Positions 9,445-18,606 of a stretch of DNA of 64,000 bases are shown piece after piece. Where the stretch lies: NCBI RefSeq assembly GCF_004011505.1, contig NZ_SAUN01000001.1:4898001-4962000 (forward strand). Reading direction: 5' to 3'. This DNA comes from Nonomuraea polychroma. GTDB taxonomy: Bacteria > Actinomycetota > Actinomycetes > Streptosporangiales > Streptosporangiaceae. The translations under genes were made by a program, and so were the position numbers. Each line of letters starts with the position of its first letter. Position 1 is the stretch's first letter. The notes under the pieces are model-generated. The model saw only the letters and a list, made by a program, of their open reading frames with translations. It did not search any database and was not told the origin of the DNA.

Positions 9445-10725
9445 ATGTCCATGATCGACATGAATACGACGGTCAACGTGTTCGACCCGCGTATCTACGC
9501 ACAAGGCATCCCGCATGAGACGTACCGCTGGCTGCGCGACCACGACCCCGTGCACTGGCACGAGGAGCACGAGGTCGGTGACTGGCCGGCAGGGCCCGGG
9601 TTCTGGGCGGTGACCCGCCACGCGGACGTCGTACGCGTGCTGCGCACGCCGATGGAGTACAGCTCCTGGCTCGGCGCCACCCAGATCCGTGACCCGGACC
9701 CCGCCGACCTGTCGTTCATCCGGCGCACGATGCTCAACCTCGATCCGCCGGACCACGGCCGGCTCCGGCGGATAGTCTCCGGCGTGTTCACCGCCAGGCG
9801 CATCGAGCGCTTCAGGACCGGCATCGCGGCACGGGCGCGCCTGCTCGTCGACGAGATCGCCGAGCGAGGCGAGTGCGACCTGCCGGTGGACGTGACCGAC
9901 GACTACCCGATCCACAACCTCGCCGATCTCCTCGGCATCCCCTCCGCCGATCGCGGCCAGATCCTGGAGTGGACCAACCGCGTGATCGGCTACCAGGATC
10001 CCGACCACGCGACCGTCGTACGCGGCCCGGACGGCAAGCCGGTCAATCCGCGATCCCCGGCCATGCTCAGCGACATGTTCGAGTACGCTCACTCCCTCGC
10101 CGCCTACAAGCGCCGGAACCCGGCAACCGACGTCATGACCGCGCTCGCCACGGCGGAGGTGGACGGGCAGCGTCTCACCGATCCCGAACTCTCGATGTTC
10201 TTCTTTCTCCTGGTCATCGCGGGCAACGACACGGTGCGTTCGGCCCTGCCCGGCGGGATGCTCGCCTTGCTCGACCATCCAGACCAGCATCGTCGGCTGC
10301 TCGATCAGCCTGAGCTCCTCGACTCGGCCATCGAGGAGATGCTGCGCTGGCATCCCCCCGTCCTCAGCTTCCGACGTACAGCAGTACGCGACACCGTCCT
10401 GGCCGGACGAGCCATCGCCGCGGGCGACAAGGTCGTCGTCTTTCACGGTGCCGCCAACTTCGACGAGCGGCAGTTCCCCGACCCGATACGTTTCGACATC
10501 GCACGCCGGCCCAATGACCACATCTCGTTCGGAAACGGCCCGCACGTGTGCCTCGGCTCCCATTTCGCCCGGCTGCAACTCCGCGCGTTCTACCGCGAAC
10601 TTCTTTGGCGGCTGCCCGACGTCGAGCTCGCCGGACCACCTGTCCGGCTGGTGTCGAACTTCATCGGCGGCATCAAGCACCTGCCCGTACGCTACACACC
10701 CGTACCTCGCCAAGGCGTCCGATGA
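9445..10725 (+). CDS. Cytochrome P450
   Basis: 426 residues with all P450 hallmarks: I-helix oxygen-activation motif VIAGNDTVRSA, K-helix ExxR in EEMLRWHPP, and the haem-thiolate loop FGNGPHVCLGSHFARLQL, whose Cys ligates iron. It lacks a membrane anchor, as do other soluble actinobacterial class I P450s, so it needs ferredoxin and reductase from elsewhere; a 3Fe-4S ferredoxin is encoded at 34770. The stop overlaps the IclR start (ATGA), which suggests coupled translation. The substrate is unknown; the N-terminal WHEEHEVGDWPAGPGFW region resembles steroid or terpenoid oxidising families only loosely. Confidence 0.92.
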   Translation: MSMIDMNTTVNVFDPRIYAQGIPHETYRWLRDHDPVHWHEEHEVGDWPAGPGFWAVTRHADVVRVLRTPMEYSSWLGATQIRDPDPADLSFIRRTMLNLDPPDHGRLRRIVSGVFTARRIERFRTGIAARARLLVDEIAERGECDLPVDVTDDYPIHNLADLLGIPSADRGQILEWTNRVIGYQDPDHATVVRGPDGKPVNPRSPAMLSDMFEYAHSLAAYKRRNPATDVMTALATAEVDGQRLTDPELSMFFFLLVIAGNDTVRSALPGGMLALLDHPDQHRRLLDQPELLDSAIEEMLRWHPPVLSFRRTAVRDTVLAGRAIAAGDKVVVFHGAANFDERQFPDPIRFDIARRPNDHISFGNGPHVCLGSHFARLQLRAFYRELLWRLPDVELAGPPVRLVSNFIGGIKHLPVRYTPVPRQGVR

Positions 10726-11420
10726 CCGCGGAGCACCACAGCACGGCCGCCTCCATGGCGGGCTCGAAGACGATCGACACCGGACTGCGGCTCCTGGAGA
10801 TCCTCAGGGACCACCCGGACGGTTTGACGATCACCGAACTCGCGCAATTGGCCGGGATCCATCGCAACGCCGTCTCCCGCCATCTGGCCGCCCTCGGCAA
10901 CCACCGGCTGGTCGCACGGATCGGCACCCGCTACACCCTCGGCCTCGGCATCGTCGAGCTCAACGCCGCCGTGCAGCACAGGCTCCGCAGCGCGGCCGCC
11001 TCCGCGCTCCAGATGCTGGCCGACACCTGCAACGCCACCGCTTTCATCACGGTGCTCGACATCGACGAGAGCCAGGCGGTCGTGCTCACCGTGGCCGAGC
11101 CGCGCGCCTCACAGATCCACGTCAGCTATCGCCCCGGTACCCGGCATCCGGCAGACCGCGGCGCCTCAGGGATCGCCATCCTGGCCGGCCGCCCGCCCTG
11201 CCCGGGGGAGCGCGCGGCGATAGCGGAGGCCCGCGTCTCCGGTTACTCGGTCACCGCGGGTGAGCTGCAGCCCGGGGCGTGGGGTGTCGCCGCCCCGATC
11301 ACCACGCCACGGCGCCCGGCCAACGCCAGCGTGGGCGTGGTCACCATCGGCGTGCGGGATGAGAGCACGATCGCCCCACTGGTGCTCAGCGCCGCGACCG
11401 AGATATCGCGGCTCCTCTAA
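10722..11420 (+). CDS. IclR-family transcriptional regulator
   Basis: 232 residues. An N-terminal winged helix (GLRLLEILRDHPDGLTITELAQLAGIHRNAVSRHL, ~residues 20-57) is followed by an effector-binding domain with TAFITVLDIDESQAVVL and RHPADRGASGIAIL. ATG 10722 overlaps the P450 stop by four bases. Its place as last gene of the hydrolase/P450 set suggests that it controls that operon in response to an aromatic or small-acid ligand, as IclR proteins commonly do; this is inference. Confidence 0.88.
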   Translation: MTAEHHSTAASMAGSKTIDTGLRLLEILRDHPDGLTITELAQLAGIHRNAVSRHLAALGNHRLVARIGTRYTLGLGIVELNAAVQHRLRSAAASALQMLADTCNATAFITVLDIDESQAVVLTVAEPRASQIHVSYRPGTRHPADRGASGIAILAGRPPCPGERAAIAEARVSGYSVTAGELQPGAWGVAAPITTPRRPANASVGVVTIGVRDESTIAPLVLSAATEISRLL

Positions 11421-11563
11421 TCAGCGCGACCGGACCCCGAACGTCGGCAGACCCCTCCGCCCACATCCGTCTCAGGGCGTCGGCGTCGACCGCAGTGCCG
11501 CGAATGATCACTCAAACAATGACGACGGTCCATCGTCTCGGCCTGATTTTGTTCGTACACCTG

Positions 11564-12126
11564 CTAACCGATTGTGGTGATCTCGTTCCAGAAGTCGTCG
11601 TCAGAATCGAGATTGCTGAAGATCTGATCCCAGAGGTCGGCCTGCCGAGAGCTGTCGAAGGGGTACGAGGGGTACAGGGTGGGAGCCGCCGCGCCACCCG
11701 GGGGCGTCGTGGGTGAAGGGCCGGCGGCGCGCTTGAACGTGTAGATGGTGCTGATCTGCTTGATCTCGCTGTCTTCAAGGCGGACCAGTCATGGGTGACG
11801 TCGCGTGCGTGGCGGCCGGCGGGCTGTGTGCGGCGGTAGAGCAGGGCGGCGAGCGGGAAGGTGGTGTCGATGGTGTCACTGTAGGCATTCCACCTTCTCG
11901 CCCTGGTCTTCATGCCGCTGGCGCGGTAGGCGTCGGCGATGTCGCGGCAGACGTCGCTGACGATGGCGCCGCACAGCCGGTCGCGGACGGTGAGGTCGGG
12001 CAGGGTGAGCCTCAGCTTGCTGTTCACGCGGGCGGCGCGCTGGAGGAACAGAACGCCTTCTTGGGGGGCGTCGTTGTTGATGAGCAGGATGCCGAGCCTG
12101 AAGGCGGCTCTGGGGCTCGTCGTCAA
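11564..12126 (-). pseudogene. Frameshifted gene of unknown function
   Basis: The minus strand encodes PRAAFRLGILLINNDAPQEGVLFLQRAARVNSK... with helical, TPR-like character, up to HDWSAL near 11780. A frameshift there moves the coding signal to another frame, which gives SEIKQISTIYTFKRAAG... and ends in DFWNEITTIG at a TAG at 11564-11566. The 5' end is cut at ~12126, exactly where a Tn3-type transposase relic begins. No family is recognised. Confidence 0.45.
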
Positions 12127-12134
12127 CGCGGTCG

Positions 12135-12366
12135 CTGTGGAACTCGAAGTATCTGTCGGCCGCGGTCGACCGGCTGCGCGCCGACGGCGTCCCGGTCAAG
12201 GACGAGGACGCCGCCCGGCTCAGCCCGCTCGGCCACGCCCGCCTGAACGTCCTGGGCCGCTACTCCATCTCCTCCTCCGCGGCGGCCGAGGGCCTGCGGC
12301 CCCTCGGCGAGATCCCCGACCTGCCGACCTCTCCGACGGCGGTGGGGAGGACGAGGAGGGGGTGTA
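12135..12366 (+). mobile_element. C-terminal remnant of a Tn3-family transposase
   Basis: The frame LWNSKYLSAAVDRLRADG, KDEDAARLSPLGHARLNVLGRYS and EGLRPLGEIPDLP matches the last ~70 residues of Tn3-family transposases in streptomycetes (Tn4811 type). A shift close to the end restores the acidic tail GGGEDEEGV and a stop at ~12365. The upstream ~900 residues of the transposase are missing, so this is a dead transposon end. No 38-bp terminal repeat was recognised nearby. Confidence 0.6.
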
Positions 12367-12440
12367 GACCGCAGGCTTGCGGCCACGGCGATCGTTCCCT
12401 TCCACCGAAGCTTTCCTTGAGCCGTGTGGGGGCTCGGCGG

Positions 12441-14138
12441 TCAGCTGTTGAGTTTGGCCGCCTGCATGGCGCTCAGTCTCCGCACATACCGAGCGGTGAC
12501 GATCGCCGTCGGCACGACCAGCACGTGCAGGGCCAGGCTGGCCCAGACGGCTGGTGTGTACTCGTACGCATGGTACAGGGAGCCGTCGTAGGCCATGTGT
12601 TCGCTGTGTGTGCTGAGAAATTCCGTCCACTCGTACCAGAAGAGGGGCCAGGTCAGGAAAGTGACCAGCCACAGGGCCCACCACGTGTGCAGGAGACCGG
12701 CCGGGGCCATCGTGCCGCTGCGTCCGGGCGGGCTGGAGGCGCGCCAGATGTCGTCGGCGATCTGCTTGGGCAGCCACAGGTTGCCGATCGGGATGAACCA
12801 GCTGTACACGGCCATGGAGGGGCGGTACCGCAGCTGGCCGGGTGCGAGCCGCTCGGCGCCCACTCGCACCCGGAAGAACCAGAGCAGCCAGCAGACCAGA
12901 AGTCCCACGCCCACGATCATTTGGGCTGCCAACATGATGGTGCTGGACGTCTCACTGAATTCGTGGATGTCGTTGTAGTTCTCCAGCAGGCGCATCTGTC
13001 CCGCGTCTTCGGCGTAGGCGAGCTGGTGCATCGCCGTGCTCACGGAGACCAGAGCGAAGAGGGCGAGCAGTACGTAGACGGCGATCCGGTAGCCGGTGGC
13101 CGGGTACGGCAGGCTGCCGCCGTGCATGTGGTGGCGTTCATTGACCGGCTGCGGTGGCCGCGGCTGGCCCGCGTGGCCGGGCGGTGGTGGCGCCATCGTC
13201 GGGGGATTGTCACTGTCCGTGCCGCCTGCAGCTGGGCGGTCGACAGCGGTCAGCGTCAGGGTTCGGCGTTCGGCGATGATCTGGGTGAGCGCTTCCGGCA
13301 GCCACCGCCCCTGGCCGGGGCCGGTGCCAGGCGAAGCGAGCGCGGTGAGGTGGGCCAGCACCTGCTGCAGGTCGGGCCGGGCGGTGGGGTCCTTGGCCAG
13401 GCAGGCTGTCAGCAGAGCGGCCAGCGGGGCGGGCACACCGCTCAGGTCCGGCTCGGCGTGCACGACGCGGAAGAGGACCGCGTGGACGGGCCCCGTTCCG
13501 AAGGGGCTGTGGCCGGTTGCGGCGAAGGCGAGCACGCTGCCGAGCGAGAACACGTCCGAGGCTGGCCCGACCTTCTGGGCCATGGCCTGTTCGGGGGACA
13601 TGAACGCGGCGGTGCCCAGCACGGTGGCGCTCTGGGTGTGGCTGGTGGCGTCCAGGGCCCGGGCGATACCGAAGTCGATCAGGCGGGGCCCGTCCTCGGC
13701 GAGGATGACGTTGGCGGGTTTGAGGTCCCGGTGCACCACCGCGCAGGTATGCACGGCGGCGAGTCCTTCAGCCAGCCCGGCTCCCAGCACTGCGACCGAC
13801 TGCAAGGGGAGCGGCCCATGCTCTTCGATGGCCTGGTGCAGAGAGGGGCCGGGGATATAGGCGGTGGCCAGCCACGGCGGGGAGGCGTCGGTGCCGGCGT
13901 CCACAACCTGAGCGGTATAGAACCCGCCGACCTTGCGGGCGGCCTCCACCTCGGCGGCGAAGCGCCTTCGGAAGTCGGTGTCGTCGGCCAGTTCGGGGCG
14001 CACCACCTTGACGGCCACCAGGCGTCCGCCCGGGGAACGGCCCAGGAACACCTGTCCCATCCCGCCCCCGCCGAGCCGTGAGTGCAGCCGGTAGGGGCCG
14101 ATGTGGGTCGGATCGCTGTCGCGTAGGGGGTCGGCCAT
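12441..14138 (-). CDS. Membrane-anchored serine/threonine protein kinase with DUF4328 domain
   Basis: 565 residues from ATG 14138. Residues ~14-275 form a Hanks-type kinase: glycine loop GGGGMGQVFLG, catalytic Lys44 in VAVKVV, HRDLKPANVIL, LIDFGIAR in place of DFG, and a GTAAFMSPEQ activation segment. A Pro-rich linker (NPPTMAPPPPGHAG) leads to several membrane helices and a DUF4328 domain (YSWFIPIGNLWLPKQIADDIWRA). It should sense an envelope signal and phosphorylate cytoplasmic targets. The same frame remains open upstream to 15011 but is antisense to a recombinase, so ATG 14138 is the credible start. Confidence 0.88.
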   Translation of the reverse strand: MADPLRDSDPTHIGPYRLHSRLGGGGMGQVFLGRSPGGRLVAVKVVRPELADDTDFRRRFAAEVEAARKVGGFYTAQVVDAGTDASPPWLATAYIPGPSLHQAIEEHGPLPLQSVAVLGAGLAEGLAAVHTCAVVHRDLKPANVILAEDGPRLIDFGIARALDATSHTQSATVLGTAAFMSPEQAMAQKVGPASDVFSLGSVLAFAATGHSPFGTGPVHAVLFRVVHAEPDLSGVPAPLAALLTACLAKDPTARPDLQQVLAHLTALASPGTGPGQGRWLPEALTQIIAERRTLTLTAVDRPAAGGTDSDNPPTMAPPPPGHAGQPRPPQPVNERHHMHGGSLPYPATGYRIAVYVLLALFALVSVSTAMHQLAYAEDAGQMRLLENYNDIHEFSETSSTIMLAAQMIVGVGLLVCWLLWFFRVRVGAERLAPGQLRYRPSMAVYSWFIPIGNLWLPKQIADDIWRASSPPGRSGTMAPAGLLHTWWALWLVTFLTWPLFWYEWTEFLSTHSEHMAYDGSLYHAYEYTPAVWASLALHVLVVPTAIVTARYVRRLSAMQAAKLNS

Positions 14139-14261
14139 AGCATCGCTTCCGCGTTGAGATCTTCGCCGGTTGGTGTTGATGATCCCAAAAAGATGCGCTT
14201 CCCGGAGGAGATCTGGCGCCTGAAACCGGGCAGCCCTCGTCCCTGCCTGTGGTTGAACTAA

Positions 14262-14378
14262 TGTTCCGTAAGGAGATCCCCCACCGGAACACCAGCCGCC
14301 CGGACAACCGCCCCAGGTCAGGGTGTTCCGTATAGGTGTTCCGCGAACTGTTCCGGTGAAGGCCCCCCATCCGGAACA
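14262..14378. repeat. Candidate serine-recombinase res site with two identical-geometry inverted repeats
   Basis: TGTTCCG and its complement CGGAACA occur six times in 117 bases: 14262 (+), 14285 (-), 14324 (+), 14337 (+), 14349 (+) and 14372 (-). The first and last pairs form two 30-bp inverted repeats, each TGTTCCG-N16-CGGAACA, with similar spacers (both contain AAGG and CCCCCA). They lie directly before the recombinase start at 14388. Multi-subsite arrays in this position are typical of resolvase binding sites. Which subsite hosts crossover is not known. Confidence 0.6.
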
Positions 14379-14387
14379 CTCGAGCGC

Positions 14388-14973
14388 GTGAACGGAACTC
14401 GCGTCGGCTACGCCCGCTGCTCGACCGACGAGCAAGACGTCGTGATCCAGACCGAGCAACTCCTGACCCTCGGCGTCCCCGAAGACCGCATCTACATCGA
14501 CCGCGGCTTCTCCGGCACCACCCGTCGCAACCGCGCCGGCCTCGACCAGGCCCTCGCCGCCGTCTGGAACGGGCCGGTGTTCACCGTGACCAAGTTCGAT
14601 CGGTTCGCCCGCAACATGGCCGAGGCCAACGAGATCCTCACCGACCTGTCCGGACGCGGCGTCCTGTTCGGACTCGGCGGCTCGGTCTACGACTGGAACG
14701 ACCCGTTCGGGCGGCTGTTCCTGCAGACCCTGGCCATGGTCGCCGAGTTCGAGGCCAATCTCGGGCACATGCGCACCCGCGAGGGGCATGGCCCTGGCCA
14801 AGAAGAACGGCAAGCTCAAGGGCAAACAACCCAAGCTGCCCGAATCCGCCCGACGTTCCATCCGCCGCCGATACGCCGAGGGCGAGATGTCCCTGGCCGA
14901 CCTGGCCACCGAGTACAGCGTCGGACGCTCCACCATCCACCGCATCATCCACGGGCCAGAAACCTCCACGTAG
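14388..14973 (+). pseudogene. Serine site-specific recombinase (resolvase/invertase), frameshifted
   Basis: GTG 14388 begins VGYARCSTDEQ with the catalytic Ser of the resolvase N-terminal domain, followed by YIDRGFSGTTRRNRAGLDQAL and TKFDRFARNMAEANEI. After HMRTREG one extra G in the run at 14784-14788 shifts the frame. The downstream frame restores MALAKKNGKLKGKQPKLPES and an HTH_7-like C-terminus, ending in SVGRSTIHRIIHG at 14973. Rejoined, it is a normal ~190-residue resolvase. Either a recent mutation or a sequencing error in the G run explains it. Confidence 0.75.
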
Positions 14974-15064
14974 AACGCAGGATCATCGCCCCGCCCCAAG
15001 CAATCACACACCGGCGTTGGGCATCACTCTTCGCTCAAGATCATTCTCACCGCCAATGGCTGTT

Positions 15065-15322
15065 CCTGGGTTCCTCAACCCCGTACACCGATGGCATCGT
15101 CGAGGAGCGACACGTGGCCGGCGGGGAGCCGTTCGGTGAGGAACGTCTCATCCGCTGCGTCAACCGTCTGGGGGATGAGCCGTCGAGGGGGTGCGGGCGG
15201 ATCTGCGCCGGCTCTCGCACACGCTGAAGGGGGAACGGGGCGGGCGCACCAGCGACGACGCCACCCTTTTCATGATCGAGTGGCACGGGGGCGCCGCCGA
15301 CCACCTCGCGGTGCTCGACTGA
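15065..15322 (+). pseudogene. C-terminal relic of a PP2C/RsbU-type phosphatase
   Basis: YTDGIVEERHVAGGEPFGEERLIRCV matches the conserved end of SpoIIE/RsbU phosphatases (the Asp of TDG binds metal). After a frame change near 15180 the sequence continues EGVRADLRRLSHTLKG, GRTSDDATLFMIEW and a stop at 15320-15322. The catalytic N-terminal parts are missing. It may once have belonged with the anti-sigma ATPase genes of this window. Confidence 0.6.
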
Positions 15323-15411
15323 GCAGCCCCGATCGGTGTTCGCCAGTATGTCCGCAGGTCACTGGCTGGGCATGTGTATCACGTTGCCAGCGGAGCAGGA
15401 ATTTGCTCACG

Positions 15412-15891
15412 ATGGCGCCGGCGGGGGAAGTCCCCTTGTTGGCTGCCTTGACCGGCACCTTGGATAGCGGTGACTCGGCCACGAGCAGAGTCCTGATCAT
15501 GATGTTCGAGCGGTTCGAGAAAGCGTTGCTGGTCGCCTATTTCGAGGCGGCGCAGGCCGAGCCCTCCGCTGCACTGCTCGGGCACAGCGGGGCCTACAGC
15601 CACGTGGTGATCCGGCCCGCGGAATCTCCGTTCGCGCGCTGGCTGGTCGAGCAGCAGATCGCCGTGGTCACCGAGGCCGGCGAGGTGGCGCTGCCCTACG
15701 CGGGCAGCTACACGCAGACGCTCGCGCTCGCTCACTCGCTGATCGTCCGCGTGCGTGACGTGACCACCACGATCACCACCGGAGAGAAGCCGCCCATGGC
15801 GCACTGGGAGGCGCTAGAGAACCTGCGGGAACGGTATGCGCTGCCCGAGATCATCAACATCGCCGACGCTCTCTGCCCGATCAGCTCGTGA
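15412..15891 (+). CDS. Hypothetical protein
   Basis: 159 residues from ATG 15412, or 130 from ATG 15499. The product reads MMFERFEKALLVAYFEAAQAEPSAALLGHSGAYSHVVIRPAES... and ends LPEIINIADALCPISS. Codon usage and composition look genuinely coding, with a folded globular pattern of alternating strands and helices. No known motif, signal peptide or membrane segment is visible. It follows the phosphatase relic by ~90 bases without clear operon partners. Confidence 0.5.
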   Translation: MAPAGEVPLLAALTGTLDSGDSATSRVLIMMFERFEKALLVAYFEAAQAEPSAALLGHSGAYSHVVIRPAESPFARWLVEQQIAVVTEAGEVALPYAGSYTQTLALAHSLIVRVRDVTTTITTGEKPPMAHWEALENLRERYALPEIINIADALCPISS

Positions 15892-15944
15892 CGTAGATCA
15901 GGGGGCGGTTTCCGGCTCGACCATGACGGGGTAAGCCCGGCGAG

Positions 15945-16390
15945 ATAACGATCATCACCACGTTCTTTCCAGGCCGTGGTGCTCGATACGACCCGCTGCC
16001 CCTTCCGGCCGTACGCGGCCCTATCCGGCTTAAATTCGTCTGTCAGGGAGCGTTCAGGGCCACCTTCGCCATGCTTGGACGGGTCGTCGGCAGAGAGGGT
16101 GAGGATTCGAGCGGCTTCGCTGTAGAGGGCCAAGACGGTCAGCAGCGGGGTGAAGCGGTCTCCGAGCCGTAACCGCCGTCGAGGTGTCGGTGCATCTCAA
16201 TCTTGACTTCCACCGGCTCGTCGCTGTGAACAATGGCCGGCGGCGCGGGATAGGAGTGGACCGGGGCAGGGGACGCTCATATCCGCCAGGATCAGCCAGA
16301 AGGTGACCTCAGTCAGGTCACCCGCGTTGGTCATGATCTCTTGAGCGAGCAAGTCTCGCGTTTGCGCCGCGGTGGCGTCCACCGCCTCCC
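15945..16390 (-). pseudogene. Decayed gene of unknown family (several frameshifts)
   Basis: The minus strand shows coding segments in three frames that join end to end: AQTRDLLAQEIMTNAGDLTEVTFWLILADMSVP (16382 downward), then HSDEPVEVKIEMHRHLDGG, then GDRFTPLLTVLALYSEAARILTLSADDPSKHGE down to ~15960. A protein that starts by partitioning off N-terminal helices is implied, but none of the pieces is recognised. At least two frameshifts make it non-functional. Sequence from ~16391 to 16687 shows nothing convincing. Confidence 0.35.
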
Positions 16391-16687
16391 CCTATCACAT
16401 GAGCTTGATGATGCAGATAGAGAAACCAGCAGCTCCAGATCCTCTGAGGTCAGCTTCAGCTCATCAAGGGAGGTCATGGGCCAAGCGTAAGGGGCTGGGC
16501 CAAGAGGTCGGGCGGGTTCCGGCTGGAATGGCCGATCACTAACGACCTCGTCAGTTGCGCGCGTGCGCTAGGTACGCAGTCCCATCTACGTAGCTATCTG
16601 GGGATTTGTCCCATGTCGTCCGGTGTGATGTGGCGCACAGGCTGGAGGTCTGCTCACGCCATCGGGGGAAGGGTCAACGTGGGAGTC

Positions 16688-17167
16688 ATGTGTGAGATGC
16701 AACCAACGTCGGGCGGCCTGCCGCCGCCTCCGCCTGCCTGGCGGCTCCGGTCCTGGAACGGGCTGCTGGCTATGGGACATGACCTGGCCGTTCGTGCGGG
16801 ATGGTTGGGCCAGGAGCGGACGGCGGCTTGGACGCTGTCAGCGCGGCCCTCGGCCGTGCCTGCCGCGCGTCGGATGGTCACCGCCCGGCTTTCGGCTTGG
16901 CGCCTGCATGCGCCAGCCGAACCTGCCGCGCTGCTGGCCGGGGAGCTGATCGCCGACGCCCTGCGGCACAGCGCCGACAGGATCCGGCTCACGCTGTGGG
17001 CCGAGGATGGGCTGCTGCGCTGCGAGATCGGACGTGCACACCAGGCCGGCGCCGCGCCGGCGCAGCCGGCTCGACGCGTGCACGCGCTGCTGGAGCGGCT
17101 GGCCTGCTGCTGGGGCACCCAGGACGGCGTCATCTGGTTCGAGCTGTGCTTGCAGGCCCGGCCGTGA
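16688..17167 (+). CDS. Degenerate RsbW-like ATP-binding protein
   Basis: About 159 residues from ATG 16688. The segment AWTLSARPSAVPAARRMVTARLSAWRL...LLAGELIADALRHSADRIRLTLW corresponds to the first half of RsbW-type HATPases, with ELIADALRH in the N-box position where Asn would be usual (here Asp). The C-terminus, CCWGTQDGVIWFELCL, matches the family's last strand, but the glycine-rich ATP lid is missing. It may be a non-catalytic paralogue of the 8147 gene or one losing function. The start is uncertain because an in-frame ATG at 16613 also exists. Confidence 0.5.
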   Translation: MCEMQPTSGGLPPPPPAWRLRSWNGLLAMGHDLAVRAGWLGQERTAAWTLSARPSAVPAARRMVTARLSAWRLHAPAEPAALLAGELIADALRHSADRIRLTLWAEDGLLRCEIGRAHQAGAAPAQPARRVHALLERLACCWGTQDGVIWFELCLQARP

Positions 17168-17474
17168 TGGGCTACGGGCCGGCAAACCCCGGCCGAGCGC
17201 GGCGAGTCCGCGGACCGTGCGCAGATCCGGAGCTGTCTGGCCATTAAGCCGCGCCCTCGCCACACCACAGCCGAGGGGCGGCCATGGCGGGAGCCGCTCT
17301 CGTCACCATCCTGTGTGATTCCTCGGCTACCCATCCCCATCTGTGGGCCGCACTACTTGCGATCAGCACTTGAATCATTACTATGGGTGACCTACTATTT
17401 GGAGTCTATCTCGACGGCCCCAGCCGCCAATCAGGGGTATGGCCACACGGGTTGTCCACCTCTCAAGAATGCGG

Positions 17475-18268
17475 TCGTGCACATCAAGAACGGGGGCAGC
17501 GCCGCGGCGTCCATCGAGATGGGCGCGGCCGAGTTCACCCAAGACTCTGACGGCACCCTCACCTTCCACCCGGCCGGATCATGGTCGGCGGCCTCCTGGG
17601 TGCAAACGCGGCCCCAGCACTTCACACTGGAGCCCGGCCGCACCCGCAAAGTCCGCGTGCAGATCACCGTCCCCCGACCGCCCGGAACCGGGTGAGCGCT
17701 ACGTCGGGCTGCTGTTCAAGGCCCCGCCGGTGCAGGCGGCCGAGAACGTCCTGCTGGAGCGGTCCATCGCCGCCAAGCTGCTCATCTCCGTGCCCGGAAC
17801 CGTGACCCGCGACATCGACCTCGGAGACCTCCAGGCCCCCAAGATCACCTCGGGCGGGCCGGTCGTCTTGTCCCTTCCCGTGCACAACCGGGGCAACGTG
17901 CACCAGGACTACGTGCGCCCCCACGGCCTGGTCACTCAGGTGGGCGAGAAGAAACTGGCGTTCCCCGACTTCACCGTGCTTGGCACCTCCACCCGCGTCG
18001 TCACCGCCGAATGGACCGACCCGCCCCTGTTGTGCCTGTGCCGCGCCTCGATCAGCGTGTCGACGGAAACGGGAAGACCATCACGCGGGAGGCGTCCATC
18101 ACAGTGTTGCCGCTTCGCGAGGCCATAGGGATGCTGGTGGTCATCGTGGGCTTGTTCCTGCTCCTGCGGGCCGGCCGGCGCTACCACAGTCGTGCGCTGA
18201 CCGAGGCCAGGCAGCAGGGCTACCATGACGGCCTCGACCGGCACGACGACCCCCGCCAGGGCGGATAG
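17475..18268 (+). pseudogene. DUF916/WxL-type surface protein, twice frameshifted
   Basis: Joined across frames, the product has an Ig-like extracellular part (AVVHIKNGGSAAASIEMGAAEF, then HFTLEPGRTRKVRVQITVPR). A shift near 17690 leads to PEPGERYVGLLFKAPP... and KLLISVPGTVTRDIDLGDL. A second shift near 18050 leads to DGNGKTITREASITVLP and a C-terminal membrane helix (IGMLVVIVGLFLLLRAG) with a basic tail. This is the layout of DUF916-type membrane-anchored surface proteins. The N-terminal signal peptide is missing or unrecognisable. It is non-functional as it stands. Confidence 0.55.
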
Positions 18269-18390
18269 CGTATGCGGTCTGTGCGATCGACGTCACCGGC
18301 GAGTGCCTTGCTCCGTGCCGCCTCTTCTTCCACCAGAACGGGGGCCGGATGGTACCCCAGGCCTTCGCGTTATCTTGGGTGACCTTAGTA

Positions 18391-18425
18391 GTCAGGCAAG
18401 TAAGGTTGGCGTGTACTTGCCTGAC
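18391..18425. repeat. Perfect 12-11-12 inverted repeat, candidate recombinase core site
   Basis: GTCAGGCAAGTA (18391-18402) and TACTTGCCTGAC (18414-18425) are exact reverse complements around an 11-base spacer. The site lies 24 bases upstream of an integrase-like fragment. The arm/spacer geometry resembles tyrosine-recombinase crossover or accessory sites; a transcriptional operator or terminator is the alternative (no T-run follows). Confidence 0.5.
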
Positions 18426-18448
18426 CAGATATCTAGGGGTCTTCAGGC

Positions 18449-18565
18449 ATGTCAGCCATGTCAGGTGCACTGCCTCGGTTCTACCGGCCTGAGCGGGCGG
18501 TGGCCGCCGACGAGTCGGTGTCGTGGGTGGTGGTCGATGAGGACATCGGGCTGCATGTCGAGGCG
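18449..18565 (+). pseudogene. N-terminal fragment of a tyrosine integrase
   Basis: MSGALPRFYRPERAVAADE followed by SVSWVVVDEDIGLHVEAS resembles the N-terminal arm of a group of actinobacterial tyrosine recombinases as recalled. The frame diverges after ~40 residues, where the next gene (opposite strand) ends. The SAM-like core-binding and catalytic R-H-R-Y domains are absent. Identification depends on memory of related N-termini and is only moderately secure. Confidence 0.4.
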
Positions 18566-18606
18566 TCCTGGCCGGGATCCCGGAACGTCACGGCCAGGCT
18601 CGGCGT

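Noticed and set aside
7894..10713. A 939-codon minus-strand open frame
   Set aside because: It is antisense to the ATPase, hydrolase and P450 genes and is His/Gly/Val-rich as expected for a GC-rich shadow frame.
12441..15011. An 856-codon open frame in which the kinase gene is fused to a long N-terminal extension
   Set aside because: The extension is antisense to the recombinase and has unlikely composition; the kinase has its own ATG with ribosome site at 14138.
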